A stretch of 64,000 nt of DNA. It comes from Melampsora larici-populina 98AG31 (taxonomy: Eukaryota > Basidiomycota > Pucciniomycetes > Pucciniales > Melampsoraceae). Below the pieces are notes generated by a model, which made no database searches, was not told the origin of the DNA, and worked only from the letters and a program-made list of their open reading frames with translations. This document shows, piece by piece, positions 1 through 10,790 of the stretch. Made by a program: the position numbers and the translations under genes. Numbering within the stretch: the first letter of the stretch is position 1; each line of letters begins with the position of its first letter. The stretch lies in NCBI RefSeq assembly GCF_000204055.1, contig NW_006768768.1, positions 622,071 through 686,070 on the forward strand, given 5' to 3'.

Positions 1-476
1 CGGGGCTTCGACTTCAAGCAAGTTGGGCTCAGCTTTGAGAACCTCAGCTGCTGTGTTGAGAATAAAGAGGGCTTGCTCCTCTGTTAGTCGACCTTCACGA
101 TAAAAATGGTTTTTAAGAAAAGCTACATCGCTGTGAACCGAATAGAAAGGTGATCGGGTTTTGAGAAATAGGTCAGCAAGTGAAGATGAGATCTAGAATC
201 AAAGAAAAGGTTTTGAAGGAGAAAAACTTACGGTTTTGATGGGTCAACTTGACTGAAGAACTCTTCATCGGTGGGTTTCTTGAAAGCAGGTGCTTGAACA
301 TCCTTAACTACCCTTTCTTGCGTACTGACAGTTGAACCATCGTCTTGCGTATGAACCGTGAAATCGATCTCAGGTACTGGTCCTTTCTCTCTGATAGATT
401 TGATACCAGCTTCGTGTTGCTTGAGCTTAGCAGCTAAGACTTCAGAAGTACCTGATTCAGGCAGGGTAGTGGACAT
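1..476 (-). CDS. CNA1: Calcineurin A catalytic subunit (Ser/Thr phosphatase 2B), 5' end only
   Basis: This is the N-terminal 124 residues of a calcineurin catalytic subunit, the calcium/calmodulin-activated Ser/Thr phosphatase that signals to transcription factors in the cytosol. Exons are 476-232 and 130-1 on the minus strand, with a 101 bp GT..AG intron. The gene runs off the left edge before the metal-binding GDxHG motif. Recognition rests on the fungal calcineurin N-terminus: the stretch [20 protein letters not shown], then [17 protein letters not shown] and [10 protein letters not shown], which directly precede the catalytic core in this family. The acceptor at 132-131 was chosen because it joins DPSKP to DVAFLK in frame, while a nearer AG at about 195 gives a stop. 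The ATG at 476 is the first in frame and opens an ordinary low-complexity leader. The catalytic, B-binding, calmodulin-binding and autoinhibitory parts lie outside the window. Confidence 0.9.
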
Positions 477-1284
477 ATCACGGGCAAAGCTGGTAAGGGG
501 TGAAGGGGTAATCTTGAATGATTTGACAGGGATTAAGAAGAGATAAGATGACTTGGATTAAAGTGAGTATGTAGTGAAGATCGGATGGATGGGAGATAAA
601 GGGGAGATAAAATGAATTGTAAAGATATGAACTTGAAACTCAGATCACTTAAAATCAAATCAAACCGAATGATTTATTTAGTTAGTTATCAATCATTTAT
701 AAGGTCGATTGAAATGATAAAGAAATTAAGTAAACACCTTGAACAAGTTATTCTTGATGTTCTTTGAATTGTTGATGAATGAGTCTTTTTTGTATTTTTA
801 GTTCTTCAAACAAAGGCGTTGTGAGTCGAGTTGGTTTGACTTTAGCATTACGATTCAAGACCATGAATGAGGATGAATGACGACGAGATTGTAAAATTTA
901 GTAGCTTAAGTCACAACCGACTTGAACAAATTGACTAAAATGGGTTTTACCATAACAAAAAATCAAAACTCTTCTCAAGTTTGGTCAATTTGTTGAAAGT
1001 TTAAAGTCATATGATATCATATCACTTCAACTCAAACTTCAGTACATATCAATGTTGGATTTGATCATGATGCTCACTCTCACTAACAGTGGCATTCAAG
1101 TTCATAAACTTGGATCAGAGTCCAATGTACATCTTATGGGTTTTGCATAATGGTTCATTTGTTTCATCATGGAGTTTTTCATCAAGATGTCTCCTCTTCA
1201 TTCCACAGTTTAACTTACTATTTCTCACAGATGGATACTAGACAGTGAGAACTAACCAGAGGATATTTATTACAACTGACTATA
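477..1284. other. Upstream region of the calcineurin gene, no gene seen
   Basis: The sequence is AT-rich with no long open frame on either strand. It presumably holds the promoter and 5' UTR of the leftward calcineurin gene, but I see no motif that I would name. Confidence 0.5.
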
Positions 1285-1443
1285 CAGGGTACTCAAAGTA
1301 AAGTATGTAGAGCTACATACTTTTCGCTACATACTTTTTTTGGCGGGGACAAAGAAAAAAATATACTTTTGGCCTCGTCTTCCCCGCCAAAAAAAGTATA
1401 TAGCAAAAAGTATGTACGCGTACATACTCACTTTGAGTACCCT
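1285..1443. mobile_element. Foldback MITE, about 160 bp
   Basis: Two arms of about 63 bp are near-perfect inverted copies. Each begins AGGGTACTCAAAGT, passes through a short inner palindrome (GTATGTA..TACATAC) and ends at TTTTTTTGGCGGGGA, leaving a loop of about 30 bp. TA dinucleotides flank both ends (1283-1284 and 1444-1445), as expected for Tc1/mariner-type insertion. There is no coding capacity, so it would need a transposase supplied elsewhere. Confidence 0.75.
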
Positions 1444-4400
1444 TATTAGTTCATGATTATTATTATGCAAGAGTTTATCTTTTGGGAAGTATTATATTCT
1501 GAGGTAGTTGTACATGTAATCTTTCTTTCCATTTCATATGATGGGTAGACTCAATACTATATCAGAGTCAATTCTAAAAAGGGTGAGTGGTCCAAAATAT
1601 TGAGCTTCTTGGGGTTAATTTGGGCTGGACATACAAATGTATTTCATCTCAAACTTCTTTTTATTGTTGATCATATAATATCACAGCTTCCAGGTTCAAG
1701 TTGAACAGAACCCATCAAACACATGGTAGCTGATGAAGAAATTGTGGCAAAATATTTTCTATTTGTATCTTTTTAGAGGGCATTTGGTTTTACACATCAC
1801 CTAAACTTTCTACTTATCTAGACTCAGTTGTGAAGTAACCTACAACTTCTTTTGTGTATCCTATTATAACAAGCCCTTATGACATAAGTACAAACTTATC
1901 AGCCAGTTAACATGTGTTTTTTCACATGTCTTGGGAATGAGCCTCTCACTATTTGATCAAGTTGCAGGAGTCCTAAATTCATGTAGGAAAAACACTTTCA
2001 TAATTTGCTTCATGTTTGGACTTGATCACCTTCATTTGAATTGATTTTGATACCCCCTTTTCAGACATCTCACCACCATCTACCTGCATTGGTGTGTGAG
2101 TGTTAGGTGACCAAGTGATCCAGTTAACAAGAGTCAATCTTGGAACTTGGCATCTGAGGGTGAATTGCACAATGAGTTTTATCAACTGTGTCTGGAATCA
2201 CTAAGTATGTAGTTGTCCAGATACCTGTGGCCTGGGTGCTGTAGCTCCATGAGTCATGTCATTACACAAGACCTTCACGTCCTGCATAATTCATAATCAT
2301 ACTTATCTTAGACATTATTACTTGTTAGATATTTACAACTGATTGACTCAATTCATCCTTTTTGTGGTAGCTTGTAGGAAATGCATTTATGTTAGTTCTG
2401 GAACCTCTCAGGGAATACTTCCCTTCTGACTTCAACTCACTTGAGTGTCTACTGAAAGTCTTCTCAGACAACTTAAGTAAAGATAAATCTCAGACTCCAG
2501 CATGTGAGTAATTGTAAAGGACTTCTTATGGTCCTCACTGCAGGATAAATTCAACTTCAAGAACAGGATGGGGAAGCTCCAGAGGTTGAGCTGAGGGATA
2601 TTTTCTGAAACTCATCTTCATTATACAATATAATGAAAGAAAAATAAAATAGAAAGAAAGAATAAGAAATGGTCACCAAAGGCTCACATGGCCTCAATGA
2701 TCATAAATATTAGTTTGTATTCCATAAGGAGCCAGAAGTGTCTGCATTGATAATTTGAATAAGTAAGAGAAACTGAGTTTGGATATAAGGATAATCTGAA
2801 TGCTTGAAAATTTAATGTATTTGTAATGCTGTCAAGGAGATAATATCAGAGTACTCATCTGCAGTGGAGCTTGGGGACAAGAAAGGATCCCAGAAAGCTT
2901 CTATGGAACCAACCTACATGTAATTGGCAAAATTCAATGGATTGATACCTAGGAATTTGGTACCAATCATGGTGGTAACATGCAACAGTTTCTGACTTGA
3001 GTTGGTCAGCTTTGATAAATTGCCTATCAGTGACATGCTGTTTTTGGCTGTTGTTGCTCAGTGACATGCCATTCAATACATAATTGATGCCTGTATTGGT
3101 GTTTTTTGTTGGTAAGTTGTTTGCAAATTATTCCAAGTGATATGTTGTTTGTTGGTAACATGGCAAAAATCTTGACCCCCAATTGATACTTTTTTTGGTT
3201 GGTTCCATAGAAGCTTTCCTGTGTCATTTTTTAGCCGATAAACTGATTCAAATTCTAGAAGTTGAGTATGATACACTGATGTATGTACAAGATAACCTCA
3301 GACCCTCTTGTAAATTGCACCTGTATACATAGGAATTGTGTATTCATTTCATTGACAGGGTATCAAGAAATATTGATATGAAAATGATGCACCAGGAAAA
3401 TCTGTTGAGAAAGATGGACCTTTGCACTTTACTGCTCAGGTCTTCCCAAGTGCAATGCCTCATAGTGCTTGTGATATTATTAAAAAACAATCACAATGTT
3501 CTTGTGGTGCTTTCTTGTTGATAAGAGAACACACCTCCAATTTCTGCTCCAAAAGCAGTCTGTTTCCTCTTTTTGATGAGTGACTACCACATGGACTTAG
3601 TGAATGCAGGTAGAATGGTAATTTGCTTCAACATTGGGCCAGTAACACTGCTGTTGTGTGCTGCACTTCAAAGACATCGCAGATTTTTGGTCCACACCGT
3701 ACAATAGATCCCTTAGATCTGTTGTGGCCTGCTCTGATGTTCAGCAAGACCCTTGGGATCCACATTTAATTTGGCCACAACCACACCTGTTGTGTTTTGG
3801 TCTGCAAAATCATTGGAGTCGAGTTTTTTTGGGCTCTGTTGCACATGTTGCATTGCACAATGGATGGGGGTCTGGAGCCACCAGACCTGGCGATTTGATA
3901 TTTTAGTACTGCACACTACACAGCACAAGTCTTGGCCTTTTGTTATGTGTTGCGGGCACAGCAAACCACAGCTAAAGATGTGCCTGGTGTGGAGCACTGT
4001 GTTGCTGTCCCAGGTTTGCTTGCTGATATAAGCACTGGGATATGTACAGAGACTAGTCTTGTGTATCAAGGATTGGAAAGGTCATCTTGATGTGCTGTTT
4101 AATATTGTAATTCTGGTGTTGTATAATAGGATTGTACCATGAAGAGAGAGGGATATAATCGTGATGATGTAGAGCAATGTATATGATAACTGTGTCTACA
4201 ACTATAAGCACAACTGTAAGCATAGTCTAATTATAGTATTATTCAAGTTAAGATCATAAAATTACTCCCCCTTCAATGCACAAGCTCATCTTGCAGCTCT
4301 GCATTCTTGCCATGGTCCAGCATAAAACACCCACACTTTCAAGGAAAAGTTTAAACCTCTCAATTCTTTCTCCATGTCCTTTTTAACCTTTTTCTGCTTC

Positions 4401-5209
4401 TGGATGATCTTTCTTAATTTGGTTTAATATGTCTTGTGTGTTACCCGAAGAGTCTTCCTTTTCCCACAAACATTTTTCTGGGATGTATCCTTTTCAGCTC
4501 AAAAAAGATACTTCAGTCCTCCCCTTCTTTTTCTGCAGTCCAATATTTTTTTGACCTCAAATCCTTCAAAAGATTGCAATACATTTGGGTATTGCTTGAC
4601 TTCTTTCTTGCATTGTATCTGGATTGAACTTTCTTAATGACAACACATGAGACCCTTTTTCACAGGCTTATTGCTTTGATAGGCTGAACAACCTGAACAA
4701 GCGCTGGAAATCAGTAATTGTTTACCAGAATTGACAGAATGAGTAAATACCTCTGATGTTGGGATGTACAGATTTGTCATCAACAGAGTTTGAAAATAAG
4801 ATCTAGAAGGCTGAGCTAGCCCGAGTTTTGAGCTTATCAAATTGAGCACCCACTACAGATTGTGGTGTATTTTTTCTTGAAAATTATGGTTGAGAGGATA
4901 CTGTTCCAAATGTTGTGATCACTGATACTACATACAAAGAGGTGATGCCGCGGGTGCAGGGTGGTGCTGGCCTGACATTGGCCCCCTGCTTTTGCATGAC
5001 CTACCCTTGTGTTTTGTGGGGTGTTGCCATAACCATGCATCAGTGGGGTGACCAGCAGTTTGCAGTGGCACACACTTGTTAGCCCACATGGCCCACACTG
5101 CCCTGTGGGTCTCAAGGTTATGGGTTCAACACCCCATCAAACCATAATTTTTATGTCAGATATGTCCTGCGGATTGACTCAGAGCCTGACTATTTTGGTC
5201 AGTTACATC
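1444..5209. other. Gene-free stretch with decayed repeats
   Basis: No convincing gene is present. Open frames are short (118 codons at most, minus strand 4069-3713) and match nothing I recognise. A 23 bp inverted repeat (AGAAAGCTTCTATGGAACCA at 2892 and its reverse complement ending at 3219) brackets about 280 bp and may be a dead element. The segment around 4160-4250 shares short blocks (GATGATGTAGA, CAAGTTAAGAT) with 11250-11340, which suggests two remnants of one repeat family. I assign no function. Confidence 0.45.
2892..3219. repeat. Inverted repeat with short arms
   Basis: The left arm at 2892-2914 and the right arm at 3197-3219 are reverse complements over about 23 bases. Similarity fades inward, although GGTAACATG recurs in both arms. 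This could be an old foldback transposon; no target duplication is evident. Confidence 0.45.
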
Positions 5210-5583
5210 AGGGCAGTTCAAGACAGATTTTCCAAACAGCTCGCCGGAAATCACCAAACGTAAATTATAAGTATGTTTGATCCATAAAATTTGCGTTCGC
5301 AGGGTCCCAAACGCCGTAAAATTAAGTTTTACGGCCTTCCATTTCCAGGGCCAAAGGTTAAAAAAAAGTCATGTTGTCCCGTTTTTGTCAGGTCAAACAC
5401 CACGGTAATGGCCTTGTTTCAAATGATTTTTTTTTGATCTCACGTTTTTTCATTTTTCCTTGCACATAGACGTGTTGTGAAGAACAGAGTCTGAGATACG
5501 GAAACCCTCTGGTTTTGTCAATTCCCTGCTTTTATTTCTCTTTTTATTTATCCTGCATCCACCTCCATCTCATCACCTCCATC

Positions 5584-6989
5584 ATGCCTCGCGTATCTGA
5601 ACGAGTAGTTGCTATAAGAGATCTAACGACTTTATGTGTCTTTGCACATATGAACGCAGCAACAAACGTACCCGGACTTGATGACCACCAACCAGACCCT
5701 AGCGATGGACAAATCTTCTTCCCAAATGATGACCACATGGCAAATTTGTATGACGAGGTATTTGATGAAGAAGGCCAGTGGGGCGACATGCTGTCTATGG
5801 TCATCTCCAGCCGGTACCTCGACACTCGAATGCGTGTACCTCACGCCAATCCTTTCGATCTTGGGGACATGCTGCACATAAGAAGAACTGACTTTCGTCA
5901 GGCCATGCGAACGACCCCCGAAGGCTTTCGTGCTCTTTTGGAAATGATACATTTGAACCCTATCTTTATCTCAAACACCAACAATCCACAACCACCGGTT
6001 AAACATCAACTTGCGATTACACTGGAGCGTCTCGGCAGCAACGGTAATGGCGCTTCGGTGGGTCACTTTGCAAGGAATTACAAAGTCGCTTGTGGATCGG
6101 TTGTCAATTGTACACGTCGTGTTATCTCTGCAATCCTCGAAGCCGGTTCTCATTACATTGCATGGCCCAACTCTAATCGACGGAAAGCGATTTCAAAGGT
6201 GTTGGAGCGAGACGGATTCCCCGGTTGTGTCGGTTTTGTGGACGGAACCACAATCCCTCTGTTCCAGCGCCCAGGACAGAATGGGGAGGTTTTCTTTGAT
6301 CGAAAACATCGATATTCACTTAATGTCCAAATCGTATGCGACTGCGACAGACGCATCACTTACGCCTATGGTGGATGGCCTGCCTGGATCCTGCTGTGAC
6401 AGCACCGTATATTCAAAGACCGACATTGCTGTGAACCCACATAGATACTTTGACCAAGGTCTGTCATGCTTTTGCCCTTCCAGACCTGATCCGAGCAACT
6501 ACTTACTTTGTTATTATGTGTTTATCAGGCGAATATATCCTTGCAGACTCGGCATACATGCCATCGGAAACTGTTGTCCCCTCGTACAAAGGCCAGGCAG
6601 CAGAGGTAGAGCGCAACAAATGCTTCAATTGGTGTGTTGCAAAGTCTCGAGTAAGAAACGAACATTCAATTGGAATCTTGAAATCGAGATGGGCATCTCT
6701 TCAAGGGTTACGGCTGGCTCTGAATGAGAGAGAGAACATGGTTCACATACTTCGATGGGTCCGATGCTGCATTATTCTGCACAATATGTTAGCTGACCTT
6801 GGCAATGCGTGGGAAGATGAGGAACATGATTTGGTCTTACCTGAACCAGGCGAAGCGGGGCAGGAGAGGTTCCGCAAAGCAGTTTCTGATGTCGTCATGA
6901 TGGAACGAGGCAGGGAGAAGCGAGAGCAGGTGCGAGACCACGCGGTGGCTTACAACTGGGCGAGCGGCGGCCTGCCAATTGTGCAATGA
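5584..6989 (+). pseudogene. PIF/Harbinger transposase (DDE_Tnp_4 type), frameshifted
   Basis: The gene would encode the DDE nuclease that cuts and joins Harb1. Exons are 5584-6458 and 6529-6989, with the intron at the same place as in the intact Harb2 copy. The product resembles Harb2 along its length, including TTPEGFRALLEMI, the first catalytic Asp in CVGFVDGTTIPL, and the last acidic residue in RVRNEHSIGILKSRW. At 6378-6385 the tetranucleotide GCCT is duplicated; Harb2 has one copy. This shifts the frame just before the second catalytic Asp and gives a TGA about 10 codons on. The correct frame resumes as GSCCDSTVYSKTD and stays open to the stop at 6987-6989. The donor is GTCTGT rather than the GTATGT of Harb2, possibly another decay step. 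Confidence 0.85.
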
Positions 6990-7599
6990 TCTTCAATCGT
7001 TATCTTTCCCTTTACTTTCGATTTGTTTCTTTTATTTATTTTGGCTTTACTTTCGATTTGTTTCTTTTATTTATCTTTGTCTTTGAGCTTGCTATGTTCT
7101 TACCTGTCTGTGTATGTTCTTCCTTGCAATTGATCCTCTGCCATTTGTTCCTCATTGGTTCAAGTGATTTGTTTAATTTCTGACTCCGACTCTGAAAAGA
7201 AACCAGGTCATCCCAAAGCCAAGTGAAATAATCTCACGCACCAAGTCGATTAATTTTTTCTTGGCGAGAATCTCCAACGTGCATGGTTTGACCAGGTAAT
7301 GACCGAATTTGATGTATCGCTGATTCTGGCTTTCAACTTTAAACATCAAGTTGAATCTCATATGCGAAGTTTAGGGACATCAAGTTTAACAGGAACTTTC
7401 AACATCGCTCGCCATGTAAATATGTTTGAATTAATCTCATATGCGAATTTTAGGGACATCAAGTTTAACAGGAACTTTCAACATCGCTCGCCATGTAAAT
7501 ATGTTTGAATATGTTTGATCAATTTGCAATCATAAAACTCTGGACATAACTGCGAGAGACAACAGCGCACACAATTAATAGACTGATGATAGACATCGT
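6990..7599. other. Non-coding centre of Harb1
   Basis: The stretch lies between the two convergent genes and is pyrimidine-rich just after the transposase stop. It presumably holds both 3' UTRs. A 79 bp tandem duplication lies within it; otherwise nothing is seen. Confidence 0.5.
7354..7511. repeat. 79 bp direct tandem duplication
   Basis: The block starting AATCTCATATGCGAA at 7354 recurs at 7433 with almost no change, continuing through TTAGGGACATCAAG and CATGTAAATATGTTTGAA. The near identity means the duplication is younger than much of the decay in this element. Confidence 0.8.
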
Positions 7600-9878
7600 T
7601 CAGATAAGAAAAATAAGATCATCGACTGAAGACACAACACATATAGGAAATACAAAAGATCTTGTCAACCAAAAAGTCAACCAACAAAGGAACAGATAAA
7701 CACCTTGAAAGGATTCTCGAAAAGGTAAGAAGATGAAACTAGTTAAAAGTAGGTCAACGACCGATGTAATACTTAGGCCGAGGTTATGGGACTGACAAAC
7801 GTAGAAGCCCTTTTGTGAGTGAACGCGACAACTTATAGGTAGGTTAAGAACTTTGACATACGATCGGGCGTCCTCCGGATAGACGAGGCGCAGATACGCC
7901 TCGAGCTCTTGGGGGGTCTTTCCCTCAAGAACTAGCTTCTCACAGAAAGCTTTGCGTTCACCGCGTGCCGCAATCGCAATCCTGTTGCGCTCTTCCTCGC
8001 GCTCCAAGAAAAAGCGCTCCTTGGCCCAATTAAGATCTGACCCACGAGCTGCCACCTCAGCTCGATGTTTGGCGGCATCAAACTCCTGTCGCCATTGATA
8101 GGCTGATTGTAACATGTCAATTTTCGCAGCATTCCCTAGTTGCATTGCAGTGGCGACATGGTGTTTGTAATCTTTACCTCGCACCGTTGATGGGTCAATT
8201 GATGGGAGCGGATCGACCGCACGGCTTGTGAGAGTAGCCCGAGTGGCACCTCAAACTTTGGTCGAAGTCGAACCAGTCGGAGCGTCGTCAGAAGAAGAAC
8301 TGTCCAAGGCGCGCTCTTCTGCGGTTAAGTCGTACTTTTTTGACGATTTGCGTTGGGATATCTTGCGTGCTGGATTTTTGGCGTGGGCTGGAGATACATA
8401 AGGCAGGGGAGTAGGGAGATCATCTAAAGCACGAGTGGCACCTTGACCTTTGGTCGAAGTTGAACCAGTCGGAGCGTCGTCAGAAGACGAACTGTCCAAG
8501 GCGCGCTCTTCTGCGATCAAGTTGTCCTTTGTTGACATTTTGCGTTTGGATTTCTTGCGTGCTGGAATCTTGGCGTGGGCCGGACGTACCGAAGGCAGGG
8601 CAGTGGGGAGAACATCTAAGGGAATTTCGGGAGAGTTGGGTTTTGGAGTAGGTGGAAAAGAATCCATGTCATTATCAAGGCATGCACGATAGTGACTGTT
8701 GAGATCGGGACTTCCGGGTCTGGGGCTGCAGACTTGCGCGTCAAGTATTTCTTGATAGGCTTGCAATTCTTCAGCACCGGGTATGGGGATCTGTGCAGGG
8801 GGCTCTGAGAGAGATTTCAACAACATCAGAACTCAGAAAAAACGGTGAATAGGTAATAGCGAAAAATTTACCATCTGTGACAAGTTTCACATTAGCGTGA
8901 TGATCATGATTGGGAGCGGTGATTTGTGAAGGAATCTCTGGGAAAGGTTTCAACGACATAATACATCAATTAGTACACTATCATGAGAGGAGCAGGCAAA
9001 AGGAAAGGAGAAGGCGTACCTTTTGGTACATGATTGGCAAAAGCGTGATCATGACCATCAGTTGTACTGCCATCGCTGTGGTCAACATCGAAAATGATGT
9101 CGCTCTCATTATTGATGAGGTGTTCATCATCGACATCCTCATTGATGTCGTTGTCTGAACCAGGTGGAGAAACGCCCGTATCGAGAATCCCAAAGGGGTT
9201 GACGTTTGGATTGTCACGAAAGATCGCGTCCATCTGTTTGAAACAGGGGCACATCGACTCCAAAAGCTTCTCCATCATGTTGATACCGTCAGTCACATTC
9301 TTTGCGGACAAACCGCTTCCCGTTTTCAAACTGAAAGCCTTTGTGCGAGAGTATTTTGATTTGTAGCGTTTGAGTCGTTGATGTAAGACACGTCCGTTCA
9401 ATCTCATATCGGTAGAATTATGTCGAACATTGTGGTTGTTGTTGAGTTTAATTGCCAGCGCGTTCAAAATAGTATTGGGGTTCATAGGCAATCCGGAGAC
9501 CCGAGTTTGGCTCCCGCCACCAAAGAGAGAATTACGAATTCTCGGGTTGCTGAGGTAGGAAACAATCGTTTGATGATCGACCAAATTGAGAGGAGGGCTG
9601 TCTCTGGTGTTTTTGGCGGAGGCGGCCATTGAAGCACTGTGTGCACGCTTTTGAGCCGCTAGGCAAGAGCGTTTGATAGCAGCGGGGGTAGCTTGGGAAC
9701 CACTGGAAGGGACTCCTGCAGCACGAAGATCCTCCTCAATTTGCGCTCGAGTCCGTCGAGTTCTTTGTGCAGCCTAAAAAACCCACATTAACAATTTGGT
9801 CAGTGTCTAGAAAGGACAAAAAGATATGATTTACTACAAGTTACTCACTTTCCCGCTTGTTTGAGATACAGGCGGCAT
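7600..9878 (-). pseudogene. Myb/SANT-like Harbinger partner protein, broken by an in-frame stop
   Basis: This is the second gene of Harb1, matching the intact gene at 40703-42467. Exons read from the minus strand are 9878-9849, 9773-9020, 8937-8872 and 8804 to about 7600; the same MPP..GK leader exon occurs in Harb2. The conserved N-terminal part carries SPPLNLVDHQTIVSYL, FGGGSQTRV and a distal GLSAKN..MMEKLLESMCPCF..MDAIF block. The C-terminal part has a charged, coiled-coil-like helix ending EGKTPQELEAYLRLVYPE. A TGA at about 8251-8253 interrupts the frame between the serine/acid-rich repeats and that helix. In Harbinger elements this partner is thought to bind the ends or carry the transposase into the nucleus; that role is inferred. 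The 3' limit is uncertain. Confidence 0.75.
8239..8622 (-). repeat. In-frame 192 bp tandem duplication
   Basis: Blocks 8239-8430 and 8431-8622 are close copies of 192 bp, which is exactly 64 codons. Each encodes a Pro/Lys-rich stretch followed by LTAEERALDSSSSDDAPTGS or a near variant. The premature stop lies at the downstream edge of one copy, where the other copy reads through. Harb2 has only one such unit. Confidence 0.8.
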
Positions 9879-10529
9879 TTGTGGTTCGAATAATGAAAGA
9901 ATAAGTTGGACACTGGAGGATGAATGAACAATGCGATAGATTGATAGATATCAAGAAATGTGAGGACGTGATTGAAGCGTAGGATGAGAAGAAGTTTGAA
10001 CGAGAAAATTAGATGGGCTCAAAAGGTTTGCAATCGCAAGGAAGATTGTTTAAATGACTGTCGAGCCGAGTCACGAGAAAGTTGAACGTGACCACCAGGA
10101 CAGCAGGGAATCAGGTCGCGTTGGAGAACTTCTCGGTTTGAGAATCGAAGTGACAATAATTATCTTCAAGAAAGACTGGTTCCCGTTGGTATCGATCCCT
10201 GTGATGAAATCCCAGGACAAAGCGGTCCAAACTCAGACCAAAATCCAGTTGAACGAGAGCCACGTGATGAGTCCTATTCGGAGATCTTCTGGGTTTGAGA
10301 TGCCAAATTCAATTTGGATGATGCGAAAGCTGACGTGATCTGCAGAGTAGCCGAGCCAAGGTGAGGAAAAAGGAGAGGGTGAGAGCAGGTGCCCTCTGTG
10401 TGTGTACCGTGGATATGTGGCAAAGGAATCATCGGGTTTCAAGGTCGGCTAACCATTTTTGGGTCAAAAACAACGGTAATGAAAGAGGTAACTATGGGAG
10501 AAAAAAAAAATCGCGTAAAAAGCGGTTCA

Positions 10530-10603
10530 CAATCAGGTCCAATTAGCAAAAAAAGCAGTGACAAAAAAAACCTTTTTTTTTGCTAATCGGACCTGATTGT
10601 CAA
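10530..10603. repeat. Subterminal hairpin inside Harb1
   Basis: ACAATCAGGTCCAATTAGCA near 10531 and the reverse complement of the same motif, ending near 10602, enclose a short A/T-rich loop. It sits about 190 bp inside the right end. It may be a transposase-recognition structure or a small nested MITE. Confidence 0.6.
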
Positions 10604-10790
10604 CTTTTTTTTCTGCTTGCGCGGGGAAGCTCTAAAAATTTTAAGACCAAATAACAGATCGCTAAGTGGTGATTCGTGAACCACCTCTAGAGATGGTTCG
10701 CCAAACTTAAATTTTAACTTATAATTATGACTCCCCGAGCAGTCCGTAAAACTTTCAGACAGGCTGTAAACGCCCTACTTGAACTGCCCT

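Larger units (their letters stand above)
5210..10790. mobile_element. Harb1: full-length but inactivated PIF/Harbinger transposon
   Basis: The element is 5.58 kb and bounded by the inverted repeat AGGGCAGTTCAAG (left end 5210, right end 10790). The adjacent trinucleotides are ATC on the left and ATT on the right, close to the 3 bp duplication made by this superfamily. Inside are a DDE transposase gene (+) and a Myb/SANT-like partner gene (-) transcribed toward each other. It is a relative, not an identical copy, of Harb2 at 37992-43364: gene order, exon plan and subterminal sequence match. Both of its genes carry disabling mutations, so it cannot move on its own. Confidence 0.85.

Noticed and set aside
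5068..5140. tRNA-like stretch with a B-box-like GGGTTCAACACCCC.
   Set aside because: No A-box at the right distance and no plausible acceptor or anticodon stem could be drawn. At most it is a SINE-like relic.
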